The notes beneath the pieces were generated by a model, which did no database searches, had not been told where the DNA came from, and saw only the letters and a list, made by a program, of their open reading frames with translations. Below are positions 47,363-55,089 of a stretch of 64,000 bases of DNA, piece after piece. The position numbers and the translations under genes are program-made. Where the stretch lies: NCBI RefSeq assembly GCF_005144415.1, contig NZ_SWJE01000023.1, positions 1-64,000 on the forward strand. Direction: 5' to 3'. Within the stretch, counting starts at the first letter, position 1; every line of letters begins with the position of its first letter. Origin of the DNA: Trinickia terrae. Lineage in GTDB: Bacteria > Pseudomonadota > Gammaproteobacteria > Burkholderiales > Burkholderiaceae.

Positions 47363-47656
47363 TCAGTAACGGTGGTCCTCGCCGTGATGGCCGCGATCGC
47401 GGTACGGATCGTGATCGTGCGGATGACGGTGCATCCACTCGTCGTGCGCCCAGTAGCGATGGCCGTCCCAGTAGCGGTCGCCATGCCAGCCGTTCGAGAT
47501 ATGCTCGTCGACAGGAACCGCGTGCGGTGCGTCGTACATCGGTTGCGGCGCGACGCCGTACGTCATCTGGGCCGACGCAGAGCCGGCTGCGAGGAGTGCT
47601 CCGCCCGCAATGAGCGCGGCGGCAATCGAGTGCGAAAACTTCATCGTGCGTTTCAT
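47363..47656 (-). CDS. small exported His/Asp-rich protein
   Basis: 97 residues from ATG 47656, which has GGGAG eight bases upstream. Signal peptide (FSHSIAAALIAGGALLAAGS, cut near ASAQ). The mature part is short and rich in His, Asp, Arg and Tyr (HGDRYWDGHRYWAHDEWMHR, HPHDHDPYRDRGHHGEDHRY), which could bind metal ions; it is next to copA but convergent to it. No family recognised. Confidence 0.75.
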   Translation of the reverse strand: MKRTMKFSHSIAAALIAGGALLAAGSASAQMTYGVAPQPMYDAPHAVPVDEHISNGWHGDRYWDGHRYWAHDEWMHRHPHDHDPYRDRGHHGEDHRY

Positions 47657-48017
47657 TTCCATTCTCCCGTCAATACCCGCTAAACGGCACGGCGCGTGCC
47701 CGCGGGCAGGACTATCAATGCGCGGCGTCCGGCCGCTCGCGTGGCGGCTTCGGCGCAGCGCGCTGCAAACCGTGCGCTTGGTGATCAATGTATCGGGCTT
47801 GGGACGACAAACACGTGAGCGCTTGTAAGCCCAGATTTCAAGGAAGAAACCAAGTTCGGGAACGGCGAACAGAGAGGAACGCCTTTGAAAAATGGAGCGA
47901 AGCGCGGGGAAACGGACCAATTCACGCGTCGCAAGCGATGCGCAGCGCGTTACATCCGTAACGGGCAGGAAATTTTGAGTGCCACTTCAATCCGGCGGGC
48001 GGATGCCGAAAAGCGGC
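47657..48017. other. non-coding stretch upstream of the His-rich gene
   Basis: Contains the 5' region of the minus-strand gene at 47363. Open frames here lack ribosome-binding sites and do not resemble proteins. No further feature seen up to the strong hairpin at 48018. Confidence 0.5.
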
Positions 48018-48063
48018 GGGCCACTGATCCCGCCCTCCGATGCGAGGACGGGATCGGTGGCCC
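48018..48063. repeat. long near-perfect hairpin downstream of the small ORF
   Basis: Arms 48018-48037 and 48044-48063 pair over 20 positions with one mismatch (48033/48048) and one G-T pair (48025/48056), around a 6-base loop. No T-run follows on either strand, so it is not a standard intrinsic terminator. It lies 65 bp downstream of the 53-codon gene on the minus strand and could mark its mRNA end or a structured RNA. Confidence 0.75.
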
Positions 48064-48128
48064 CAATGCGCGGCGATCGCCGCCAGCCGCTGCCGGCCGG
48101 CAGCGTTTGCACAGCTTGCGCGCTGCGC

Positions 48129-48290
48129 TTAACGGCGGATCAACCCGAGAAGCAAGATTTGCGACCGGCGAATGCGCTCGGCTTCGAGGTGGCGTGCTTC
48201 GTATGAGTAATCGGAATCGAGCGGCAGGTGCGGCGACTCGAACTCGAACAAATCGCTGACTTTCTGGATCAGGGCGAGGATAAAGCTCAT
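48129..48290 (-). CDS. small 53-residue protein under a palindrome-controlled promoter
   Basis: ATG 48290 to TAA 48131-48129. GGGAG lies seven bases upstream of the ATG and a near-ideal promoter precedes it. Product begins MSFILALIQKVSDLFEFESP, has a middle LPLDSDYSYEARHLEAERIR and ends ILLLGLIRR: an amphipathic N-terminal helix, an acidic middle and a hydrophobic tail. No family recognised. G/C third-position bias in the frame and the regulatory signals support it as a real gene. Confidence 0.65.
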   Translation of the reverse strand: MSFILALIQKVSDLFEFESPHLPLDSDYSYEARHLEAERIRRSQILLLGLIRR

Positions 48291-48315
48291 GATCGGCTCC
48301 CGTTGGTTAGTGACT

Positions 48316-48364
48316 AGGGTTTTCCCTTAAGACGAATTATAGGGTTTTCCCTAAATCACTTCCA
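48316..48364 (-). promoter_or_regulatory. promoter with two AGGGAAAACCCT palindromes
   Basis: On the minus strand, a perfect -10 TATAAT (48341-48336) is flanked by two identical 12-bp palindromes AGGGAAAACCCT at 48352-48341 and 48327-48316, 25 bp centre to centre. The upstream one lies in the -35/-10 spacer and the downstream one covers the expected transcription start, as for repressor-type control. The -35 (about TGGAAG, 48364-48359) is weak. The protein that binds is unknown. Confidence 0.7.
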
Positions 48365-48455
48365 GTGCGACGCAGCAATTTCTCGATGCGTCACGCATTC
48401 GCACGGTACTTCCTGCCTTTGTGCGTTGCAGCAAAACAACACGCCGCCGTTCCGG

Positions 48456-48995
48456 TCAGCTGCCCGGCTTCCACGGCCAGGAAGGATAGAGGCTTTCGCC
48501 GGTTTCGACGCTTTCCCGCGCGCTCGCCGCCGGGCTCCGGGCACTTTCGACATCGCCCGTTTCGGGCGCCTCGATGTCCGGCGTGACGGGCGCATCCGCC
48601 GACACCGTCTCGGTGAACGTCTCGGGCGCCGGCACGCCCTCGCCGAACCACGGCACCTCGGCGCGCAGCTCCGCAACGTAGGCGCGCCATCCGTCCGGAT
48701 TGCCGGCGAACAGGTGACGTAGCACCGTCGACGCCAGTTCCTCGCGGTTCAGCTCCGCTTCGAGCAGCTCGCTCGGCCACGTGCAGAACGCGGCGCTCGC
48801 CCGTTGCGCGAACTCGACAGGCGTCATGCGCGGCGACACTTGTTCGAGCAGCGGCAGGCTGGCAAGCGACGCATCGCCCGCCGCGCCCCGATGCGCCGAG
48901 TTGTCGCCGGCGTCGCGTTGCAACAGGCACGCAACCGTATCCATGACCTCGCCAAGATGCAGCAACAATGCGCGGCGCTCGAATCCGTCTTTCAT
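48456..48995 (-). CDS. conserved-looking hypothetical soluble protein
   Basis: 179 residues from ATG 48995, with AGGAGAAAGG just upstream; the longer open frame is not coding-like. Helical N-terminal part (MKDGFERRALLLHLGEVMDT, then MTPVEFAQRASAAFCTWPSE), then HLFAGNPDGWRAYVAELRAE and an acidic Pro/Glu/Thr-rich tail ending WPWKPGS. No signal peptide or membrane helix. I do not recognise the family. Confidence 0.7.
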   Translation of the reverse strand: MKDGFERRALLLHLGEVMDTVACLLQRDAGDNSAHRGAAGDASLASLPLLEQVSPRMTPVEFAQRASAAFCTWPSELLEAELNREELASTVLRHLFAGNPDGWRAYVAELRAEVPWFGEGVPAPETFTETVSADAPVTPDIEAPETGDVESARSPAASARESVETGESLYPSWPWKPGS

Positions 48996-49236
48996 CGACC
49001 TTTCTCCTGCATGTAAGAGCTCAATCTCGAATTTTAGCCCCCGCAGCAGCGCTGTCCGATGAACTGGCGCAACAACCGGCATGCCTCCGGCCGCCCGCAG
49101 TGAGGCTGCCAGAGGCAGCCGGAGCGCGGCGAGCGAAGCGGCTGCGGGGAACGGGGCAATGGAAAAGAAGAGCGCAGGCGGATTGCCGAAGCCGGGGAGC
49201 CGGCGCACGGGCCTGCCGTCGTGCGCCGCCGGAGCG

Positions 49237-50571
49237 TCAATGCGCCGTCGCCGGCTTGCCGGGCTTGTGCGGATGCTGGGGCTTGACGTGCTTTGCCGCC
49301 GCCGATGCTTGCGGCGCCTGATGCGCGGCCGGGGCAACCGGCGCCGCCTGGGCTCCGTCGTTGGCGGGCGAACGCGCGTTGGCCGACGCGGCCGCATCGG
49401 CCAACGCCGTCAGCGTCGCCTGCTGGGTGCGCAGCATGTCTTCGATCCGCTGCTGCTGGGCCGCGCTCTCTCGCGTGAGCCGCATCAGGAGCGCCGTCTG
49501 CGTGATGCCGATCGCGATCGTCACCAGTAGCGCGCCGACCACGGTCGACAACAGCCACTTCATCCGCCGCGAATGGTCGCCCGCAGCGCGGCGCTGATCG
49601 GCGATCACACCGTAGAGGGCGTCGACCGTATCGGCAAAAGCCGTGGCGCGCGCCCAGTCCAGGTCCGGCGCGCGACGCGCGGCGGCTGGAACGTATGGCG
49701 CAGCCTCGCGTGCGAACGGCTTGGGCTGGGCAGGGGCGGCGCCGGACGCAGCGGCGGCCGGCGCATCCGATGCGCTTGCCGTCCCAGCGGCGGCCGGCGC
49801 ATCCGGTGCGCTTGCCGTCCCAGCGGCGGCCGGCTGCGCGTCTTGCTGCGGAACGTCGGGCTGCGGGGCGTCAGGAGGGAGGGAAGTCTGCGTGGAGGAT
49901 GCTTGCGTCGAAGCCCCAGGCGCTGAGGCCGCTACCGGCTGCGTTTGCGCGTCGACAGCGCGCGGGTTGCCGCTCGACGTCCCCTCGCCCGGACGCGCCG
50001 CGCTCTGGCGCCGCGCGTGCGCCACGCTGCGCGTGGCCGAAGCCATCGCGGCAGACGCCGGCGCCAGCACCGCATCGAGCGCGCTTGCGCCGCTGGACGC
50101 GGGCGTCGTATCCGGCGCCTTCGCGGCAGCCGCGGGCGATTCCACCGCCGCCCCTGCAGGACCGGCCGACGCACCGCTCGAACGCGCGCCGCGCGCATTG
50201 CGCGGCCCCTTGGCGTCAGCGATCGTCACCGGCGGAGAAACCGCCTCGGCCTCACCAGCCGCCGCATCGGTCAATTCGGCCGGCGGCATGCCGATCGCAA
50301 CCAGCACCTCATCGGGCAGCTCGAACCCTGACAGCGTGCCCTGTCGCGTATCGATGTTCATCGCCTCGATCGCCGCGTGCCCCGGATCGTCGACGAACAG
50401 GTCGCCGGTGCGGTCGTCGCGGGCGACATCGCTCAACTGCGCGAGACGCTGCGCCGACTTGGCTGCGCGCGCGAGCTTGTTTTCGGTATCGATCGACACA
50501 GCGCCTGCGCGGCGCTTGGGCGAGGCGGTGCGGGAGGAGCGGGAAGTCGTCGGTGCTGCGGAATCGGCCAT
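49237..50571 (-). CDS. Ala/Pro-rich single-helix membrane protein with tandem repeats
   Basis: 444 residues from ATG 50571. N-terminal cytoplasmic part (DTENKLARAAKSAQRLAQLS), a long low-complexity Ala/Pro/Ser/Gly region (about 120-330, including a 12-residue tandem repeat with TASAPDAPAAAG), a segment ARATAFADTVDALYGVIADQ, and one membrane helix (WLLSTVVGALLVTIAIGITQ) followed by a coiled coil and a His/Lys/Pro tail. It may be an envelope protein in which the low-complexity region acts as a spacer. Function unknown. Confidence 0.75.
   Translation of the reverse strand: MADSAAPTTSRSSRTASPKRRAGAVSIDTENKLARAAKSAQRLAQLSDVARDDRTGDLFVDDPGHAAIEAMNIDTRQGTLSGFELPDEVLVAIGMPPAELTDAAAGEAEAVSPPVTIADAKGPRNARGARSSGASAGPAGAAVESPAAAAKAPDTTPASSGASALDAVLAPASAAMASATRSVAHARRQSAARPGEGTSSGNPRAVDAQTQPVAASAPGASTQASSTQTSLPPDAPQPDVPQQDAQPAAAGTASAPDAPAAAGTASASDAPAAAASGAAPAQPKPFAREAAPYVPAAARRAPDLDWARATAFADTVDALYGVIADQRRAAGDHSRRMKWLLSTVVGALLVTIAIGITQTALLMRLTRESAAQQQRIEDMLRTQQATLTALADAAASANARSPANDGAQAAPVAPAAHQAPQASAAAKHVKPQHPHKPGKPATAH
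49751..49842. repeat. 36-bp tandem repeat inside the membrane-protein gene
   Basis: Two complete 36-bp units (49751-49786 and 49787-49822), differing at one base, and a partial third unit. In-frame (12 codons), so copy-number change would lengthen or shorten the Ala/Pro-rich spacer without a frameshift. Confidence 0.9.
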
Positions 50572-50848
50572 AGCGTATAGGAGCGGCTGCCGGCGAGGCG
50601 CCGCCCATCGAAATTGTCTGCGTTTTGCGAGACCGCATTGTCTCATGGCCCGGCGGCCTTGCCCTCACCCTCTATTGCCCTTCGAGCCAGGGCTCCCGTC
50701 GCCGCTCCCCTCCTTGCACGCCTTCACGCCGGATCTTCGGTCCCGGCCCGCGAGCGCGCCACGCGGCGGGCCATTTGCATTATCCTTGCGGATCGCGCGG
50801 CGCGATGCGCCGCACGATTCGCGGACCTCTTCCAACTCAGCACGCAGC

Positions 50849-51958
50849 ATGTCTTCCGACGCATCGATCGCGGCCAGCGCCGCCACGCTCAGAGAGCATT
50901 TCGCCCACACGATCCTGCCGATCTGGCGCGGCCCCGGTTTCAACTCGCAGCTGCAATTGCCGTTCGAAGCGGTCAGCGCCGAGACTCACCAGCCGCTGCC
51001 GGTCACGCGCTATCGCGCGATGGCCTGCGCACGCCAGCTCTTCGTGTTCTCGCAGGCCGGCGACGCGGACCACGCGCACCAGCTCTTCGAATCGCTGCGC
51101 CGCTGCTTTGCCGATACGCGGCACGGCGGCTGGTTCTACAGCGTCGACGCGAACGGCGCGCCGCTCGATACGACCAAGGACCTCTACACACACGCGTTCA
51201 TCGTCTTCGCGTGCGCCGGATACTTCGCCGCTTTCGGCAATCGCAATGCGCTCGCGACGCTGAACGAAACCACCGCGCTGATCGAAGCGCGCTTTGCAGT
51301 AGCGCAGAAGAACGGCCTGCTCGCTGCCGCGCTCGACGCGGATTTCGCCACGGTCCGCGAAGGCCCGCTGCAAAACCCGCTGATGCATTTGACCGAGGCC
51401 TACCTCGCCGCCCGCGAAGCCACCGGCGACGCCGCGTTCGGCGACGCCCTCGCCCGCCTGGCGCTGGCCGTCGCCGGCGCCTTCGTGCACGCGCCGACGG
51501 GCTGCATCGCGGAGCTGCCGATCGGCGCGGCGGACAATCGCCTCGAGCCCGGCCATCAGTTCGAGTGGTTCTATCTGGTGAAGCGCGCGGGTGCGGCGAT
51601 CGCCGCGTCGGGTCTCGAAGACGCGCTCGAGCGTGCGTTCGATTTCGCGCAAGAGCTAGGGGTCGACCGCGAGACAGGCGGCGTCCACGCCGCGCTCGAC
51701 GAACAAGGCGGGATCAAGGATGCGACCCAGCGCATCTGGGCGCAGACCGAATACCTGCGCGCGCTCGCCACGCGCGGCGATGCGGCTTCGCTGCAAGCGC
51801 TGCCGCAGCAGATCGAGCGCTTCCGCACGCGCTTTTTGCACGCGCGCGGCTGGTACGAATGCAAGACGCCGGAGGGCGCCGTCGCGCGCGCCGACATGCC
51901 GTCGACGACGCCCTACCATTTGGCGACCGCCTACGCCGCGCTGCCGGTCCGGAGTTAG
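50849..51958 (+). CDS. AGE-family epimerase/isomerase
   Basis: 369 residues from ATG 50849. (alpha/alpha)6-barrel family of N-acylglucosamine 2-epimerase, mannose and sugar aldose-ketose isomerases. Seen: RYRAMACARQLFVFSQAGDA, GGWFYSVDANGAPLDTTKDL, THAFIVFACAGYF, NPLMHLTEAYLAA, EPGHQFEWFYLVKRA with the catalytic-type His, and TQRIWAQTEYLRA. Mannose isomerase or epimerase activity cannot be distinguished by eye. The last codons and the stop (GTCCGGAGTTAG) come from the adjoining palindromic repeat, so the C-terminus may have been altered by it. Confidence 0.88.
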   Translation: MSSDASIAASAATLREHFAHTILPIWRGPGFNSQLQLPFEAVSAETHQPLPVTRYRAMACARQLFVFSQAGDADHAHQLFESLRRCFADTRHGGWFYSVDANGAPLDTTKDLYTHAFIVFACAGYFAAFGNRNALATLNETTALIEARFAVAQKNGLLAAALDADFATVREGPLQNPLMHLTEAYLAAREATGDAAFGDALARLALAVAGAFVHAPTGCIAELPIGAADNRLEPGHQFEWFYLVKRAGAAIAASGLEDALERAFDFAQELGVDRETGGVHAALDEQGGIKDATQRIWAQTEYLRALATRGDAASLQALPQQIERFRTRFLHARGWYECKTPEGAVARADMPSTTPYHLATAYAALPVRS

Positions 51959-52059
51959 CGCTTCAGCTGCCGACTGGAGTTAGTGCTTCAGCACTTACTT
52001 GGGTCGACCGCTTTGCATGGGACCCAAGTAAGCGCTAAAGCGCTAACTTGGGTCGACAA
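51948..52059. repeat. palindromic repeat cluster D (one partial and two larger copies)
   Basis: D1 (about 51948-51969) is a half element overlapping the AGE stop codon. D2 (51970-52008) has the hairpin with CTGGAGTTAGTGC / GCACTTACTTGGG arms. D3 (52009-52059) is the most perfect copy: leader CGCTTTGCATGG, stem GACCCAAGTAAGCGCT / AGCGCTAACTTGGGTC, tail GACA. The cluster lies between the AGE gene and the terminator of the converging chemotaxis remnant. Confidence 0.85.
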
Positions 52060-52060
52060 G

Positions 52061-52087
52061 AAAAAAACGCCGGCATGAAAGCCGGCG
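52061..52087 (-). terminator. rho-independent terminator downstream of the chemotaxis remnant
   Basis: On the minus strand, stem CGCCGGC (52087-52081) / GCCGGCG (52074-52068) with a 6-base loop, then seven T (52067-52061). Placed 27 bp after the stop codon of the decayed chemoreceptor gene; it may also help end the AGE transcript from the other side. Confidence 0.9.
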
Positions 52088-52113
52088 CCAAATCTTACCC
52101 CCACAAAAACTCC

Positions 52114-52500
52114 TTAGGCCGCGAACCGCGCCTCGCCGAGCACCGCGTTCGAAATCTCGAACACCGAGACGGCTTCCTTCAACTGCCGCGTCTGATCGTG
52201 CAGCGACGACGCCGCAGCCGCCGCTTCCTCGACGAGCGCTGCGTTCTGCTGGGTCATCTGGTCCATTTGCACGACCGTCTGATTGACCTGCTCGATGCCC
52301 GTGCTCTGCTCGAGCGACGAGGCGCTGATCTCCGACATCATCTGCGCGAGACCGCGCACTTCGCCCGCGACGACTGCGAAGCCGCGGCCCTGCTCGCCTG
52401 CGCGCGCCGCCTCGACGGCCGCGTTGAGCGCGAGGATGTTGGTCTGGAAGGCGATGCCGTCGATCACACTGATGATCTCGGCGATGCGATCCGAGCTTTG
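52114..52500 (-). pseudogene. chemotaxis receptor (MCP) fragment with internal deletion
   Basis: Encodes the signalling-hairpin core of a methyl-accepting chemotaxis protein ([40 protein letters not shown]) and the C-terminal methylation helix ([20 protein letters not shown]). The sensor, membrane helices and HAMP domain are absent. RGLAQ is followed directly by MMSEIS, whereas intact receptors have about 35-40 residues here, so there is an internal in-frame deletion as well. No start codon or ribosome-binding site. A decayed remnant, still followed by its terminator. Confidence 0.85.
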
Positions 52501-52643
52501 CGCGAATTTGCGCCAAGCCGCGATGCCGGCGATGGATTTGCGGCAATTCCCGCAATAATCGGCCCGACTTGATGCGAATTGCCTTGACTTGGCGCACTGG
52601 CGCTTCCTAGAGTGAAGCCAACCATCGCCCAGGAGAACCCAGG

Positions 52644-53090
52644 ATGACCGATCTGGTGGATCTCGCGCGCAGCGCACTGCACGCGCAGCCTTTCAGCATG
52701 CTGCTCGGCACCGAGCTGATGCATATCGGCGAGCGCGACCTGGCGCTGAGCCTGCCGATCCGCGACGAGTTGCGTCAGCAGCACGGCTTCGTGCATGGCG
52801 GCGTCATCAGCTATCTCGCCGATAACGCGCTGACCTTCGCAGGCGCACTGGCGCTGGGTCCGCGGGTCGTCACGGTCGAGTACAAGATCAACTACCTGCG
52901 GCCGGCCGTGAACGGCACGCTGATCGCGCGCGCCGAGCTGGTCTATGCCGGGCGCGGGCATGCGGCCTGCCAATGCAACATTTTCGTGATCGACGGCGAC
53001 AAGGAAAAGCTCGTCGCGATTGCGCAAGGGACGATCAACCGGGTGGGGGATGGAGGGGAGTCGGCTCCGGCACAGAAGGAGCACGCCTAG
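52644..53090 (+). CDS. PaaI-like hotdog-fold thioesterase
   Basis: 148 residues. Hotdog thioesterase motif [18 protein letters not shown] with the His-Gly-Gly of the PaaI/YdiI type, followed by [20 protein letters not shown]. It hydrolyses acyl-CoA thioesters in the cytoplasm; substrate unknown. AGGAGAACCCAGG upstream of ATG 52644. It is divergent from the chemoreceptor remnant and ends 131 bp before the convergent FAH-family gene. Confidence 0.9.
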   Translation: MTDLVDLARSALHAQPFSMLLGTELMHIGERDLALSLPIRDELRQQHGFVHGGVISYLADNALTFAGALALGPRVVTVEYKINYLRPAVNGTLIARAELVYAGRGHAACQCNIFVIDGDKEKLVAIAQGTINRVGDGGESAPAQKEHA

Positions 53091-53221
53091 CGCCAAAAGA
53101 GGAAACGAGGCGCGCGGTCACGCGGCGCGGCTCGGCGCAGATACGAAAACAGCCGCACGAGGCGGCTGTCCGGATCCATCCATTCATCGACTACGGCAGG
53201 CTGACAACCCTGCTCGCGGCG

Positions 53222-54070
53222 TTACTCCGCCGCATAAGTCCGCTGTTGCTGCTCGCCGAGCCCCTGGATACCGAGGCGCACCGTCTGCCCCGGCTTCAGG
53301 TACACCGGGTTCGGCTTCACGCCCATGCCGACGCCCGGCGGCGTGCCGGTCGAGATCACGTCGCCCGGCTGCAGGCTCATGCATTGCGACAGATACGACA
53401 CCACCTTCGCGACGCTGAAAATCATCGTGCGCGTGCTGCCGTTCTGGTAGCGATGGCCGTCCACTTCGAGCCACAGATCGAGCTGCTGCGGATCGGCCAC
53501 TTCGTCGCGCGTGACGAGCCACGGGCCGATTGGGCCGAAGGTGTCGAAGCCCTTGCCCTTGTCCCACTGGCCGCCGCGCTCGATCTGCCACTCGCGTTCG
53601 GACACGTCGTTGACGACGCAATAGCCCGCCACGTAGTCGAGCGCATGCGCTTCGTCGACATACTTGCAGGGCTTGCCGATCACCACGCCCAGCTCGACTT
53701 CCCAATCGGTCTTCTTCGAGCCGCGCGGAATCTCGATGTCGTCGTTCGGGCCGACGATCGCGCTCGTCCACTTGTTGAACACCACGGGCTCGGATGGCAC
53801 CGGCAGGTTCGATTCGGCAGCGTGGTCCGCGTAGTTCAGGCCGATGCAGACCATCTTGCCGACATTGCCCACGCACGCGCCGATCCGCGGCGTGCCGGAA
53901 ACCAGCGGCAGGGACTTAGGATCGACGCCGCGCAGCTTGGCGAGATTGCCATCTGTCAGCGCCTCGCCCGTGATGTCGCGCACGACGCCCGACAAATCGC
54001 GAATCTTGCCGTCGGCATCGAGCAAACCCGGTTTTTCCTGGCCCTTCGGCCCATATCGAAGCAGTTTCAT
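53222..54070 (-). CDS. fumarylacetoacetate hydrolase family enzyme (2,4-diketo-3-deoxy-L-fuconate hydrolase candidate)
   Basis: 282 residues. FAH-family blocks MVCIGLNYADHAAE, GPNDDIEIPRGSKKTDWEVE with acidic Mg ligands, GFDTFGPIGPW and STGTPPGVG. As the last gene of the fucose operon, directly after the SDR, it probably splits 2,4-diketo-3-deoxy-L-fuconate into pyruvate and lactate. The family also includes acylpyruvases and ureidoglycolate-lyase-labelled proteins, so the substrate call rests on context. Confidence 0.88.
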   Translation of the reverse strand: MKLLRYGPKGQEKPGLLDADGKIRDLSGVVRDITGEALTDGNLAKLRGVDPKSLPLVSGTPRIGACVGNVGKMVCIGLNYADHAAESNLPVPSEPVVFNKWTSAIVGPNDDIEIPRGSKKTDWEVELGVVIGKPCKYVDEAHALDYVAGYCVVNDVSEREWQIERGGQWDKGKGFDTFGPIGPWLVTRDEVADPQQLDLWLEVDGHRYQNGSTRTMIFSVAKVVSYLSQCMSLQPGDVISTGTPPGVGMGVKPNPVYLKPGQTVRLGIQGLGEQQQRTYAAE

Positions 54071-54190
54071 CGGTGTACTTCCTCACGTCTCGTTCAGTGG
54101 ATAAACACGTATCCGGTTTAGCTCTGTTCTCCTATCGATGCGCAGTGGCTCGATAAGCGAAACCCCTCGTTCATTCTCCAGGTAGGCGCG

Positions 54191-54244
54191 GTCAGTTCGA
54201 CACGGTCAGTTCGACACGGTCAGTTCGACACGGTCAGTTTGACC
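54191..54244. repeat. 14-bp tandem repeat at the SDR 3' end
   Basis: Three exact copies of GTCAGTTCGACACG (54191-54232) and a fourth partial copy that overlaps the SDR stop codon. The repeat sits in the 163-bp gap between the SDR and FAH genes and probably grew by slippage. Confidence 0.9.
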
Positions 54245-54977
54245 AGCCGCCATCGATCACATGCGCATGCCCGGTGGTGAACGCCGACTCGTCCGACGCC
54301 AAATATAACGCCAACGCGGCGATTTCCTCCGCCTTCCCGACGCGCCCCATCGGCTGGCGCGCGACGAACGCTGCGCGCACCGCATCGATCGTCGCACCCT
54401 GCGCCTTCGCCTGCGCGGCGATGCGCTCCTCGAGCGACGGCGATTCGACCGTGCCCGGGCAAATCGCATTGCATCGTATGCCGCGCGTAATGAAGTCGGC
54501 GGCGACGGCCTTCGTCAAGCCGATCACCGCGGCCTTCGATGCACCGTACACGCAGCGGTTCGGCACACCCTTGATGCTCGACGCCGCCGACGAGATGTTG
54601 ATGACCGACCCGCCCCCCTTCTCCAGCATCGCCGGCAGAAACGCGCGGATCATCCTGAACATCGCCTTCACGTTCAGATCGAACGCGAAATCCCAATCCT
54701 CCTCGCTCGCCTCCAGGATCGAGCCCGCGTGCACGAAGCCCGCGCAGTTGAACAGCACGTCGATCGCGCCGACCTCGGCGGCGAGCGCCTTGATCGCCGC
54801 GCCGTCGCGCACGTCGAGCTTACGAACCTCGAACGGACGGCCGGCGAGCCCGTCGATGCGGATATCCGTCGCGATCACGCGCGCGCCCTCGCGCGCGAAC
54901 GCTTCGGCCGTGGCCAAGCCGATCCCTTGTCCGGCGGCGGTGATCAAGGCCGTCTTCCCGGCCAGTCTTTGTACCAT
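54234..54977 (-). CDS. SDR dehydrogenase (2-keto-3-deoxy-L-fuconate dehydrogenase candidate)
   Basis: 247 residues from ATG 54977, chosen because GGGAG lies six bases upstream; ATG 55010 has none. Classical short-chain dehydrogenase: cofactor motif TAAGQGIG, N-A-G-type FNCAGFVHAG, catalytic Ser in NISSAASS, and YGASK. C-terminal FTTGHAHVIDGGWS. Oxidises 2-keto-3-deoxy-L-fuconate at C4 with NAD in the oxidative L-fucose route, which fits its place between lactonase and FAH-family hydrolase. Confidence 0.9.
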   Translation of the reverse strand: MVQRLAGKTALITAAGQGIGLATAEAFAREGARVIATDIRIDGLAGRPFEVRKLDVRDGAAIKALAAEVGAIDVLFNCAGFVHAGSILEASEEDWDFAFDLNVKAMFRMIRAFLPAMLEKGGGSVINISSAASSIKGVPNRCVYGASKAAVIGLTKAVAADFITRGIRCNAICPGTVESPSLEERIAAQAKAQGATIDAVRAAFVARQPMGRVGKAEEIAALALYLASDESAFTTGHAHVIDGGWSN

Positions 54978-55040
54978 CTGCGGCTCCCGATGAAATGGCG
55001 TCTGTGACATAACGAGTATTGCAGTACGCGCTCAACGAAC

Positions 55041-55086
55041 GCGCAATACGAATTGCACATCGCGTCTTGCGCAATACGGATTGCGC
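55041..55086. promoter_or_regulatory. two palindromic sites inside the fucose operon
   Basis: GCGCAATACGAATTGCAC (55041-55058) and GCGCAATACGGATTGCGC (55069-55086), 28 bp centre to centre, in the 112-bp gap between the lactonase stop and the SDR start. The 9-mer ATACGAATT also occurs in the IclR-side promoter at 62491. A candidate internal promoter and operator for the last two genes. Confidence 0.55.
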
Positions 55087-55089
55087 GGC

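Noticed and set aside
47885-48259. 124-residue plus-strand frame
   Set aside because: Runs through the long hairpin and opposite the small minus-strand gene, which has better start and promoter signals.
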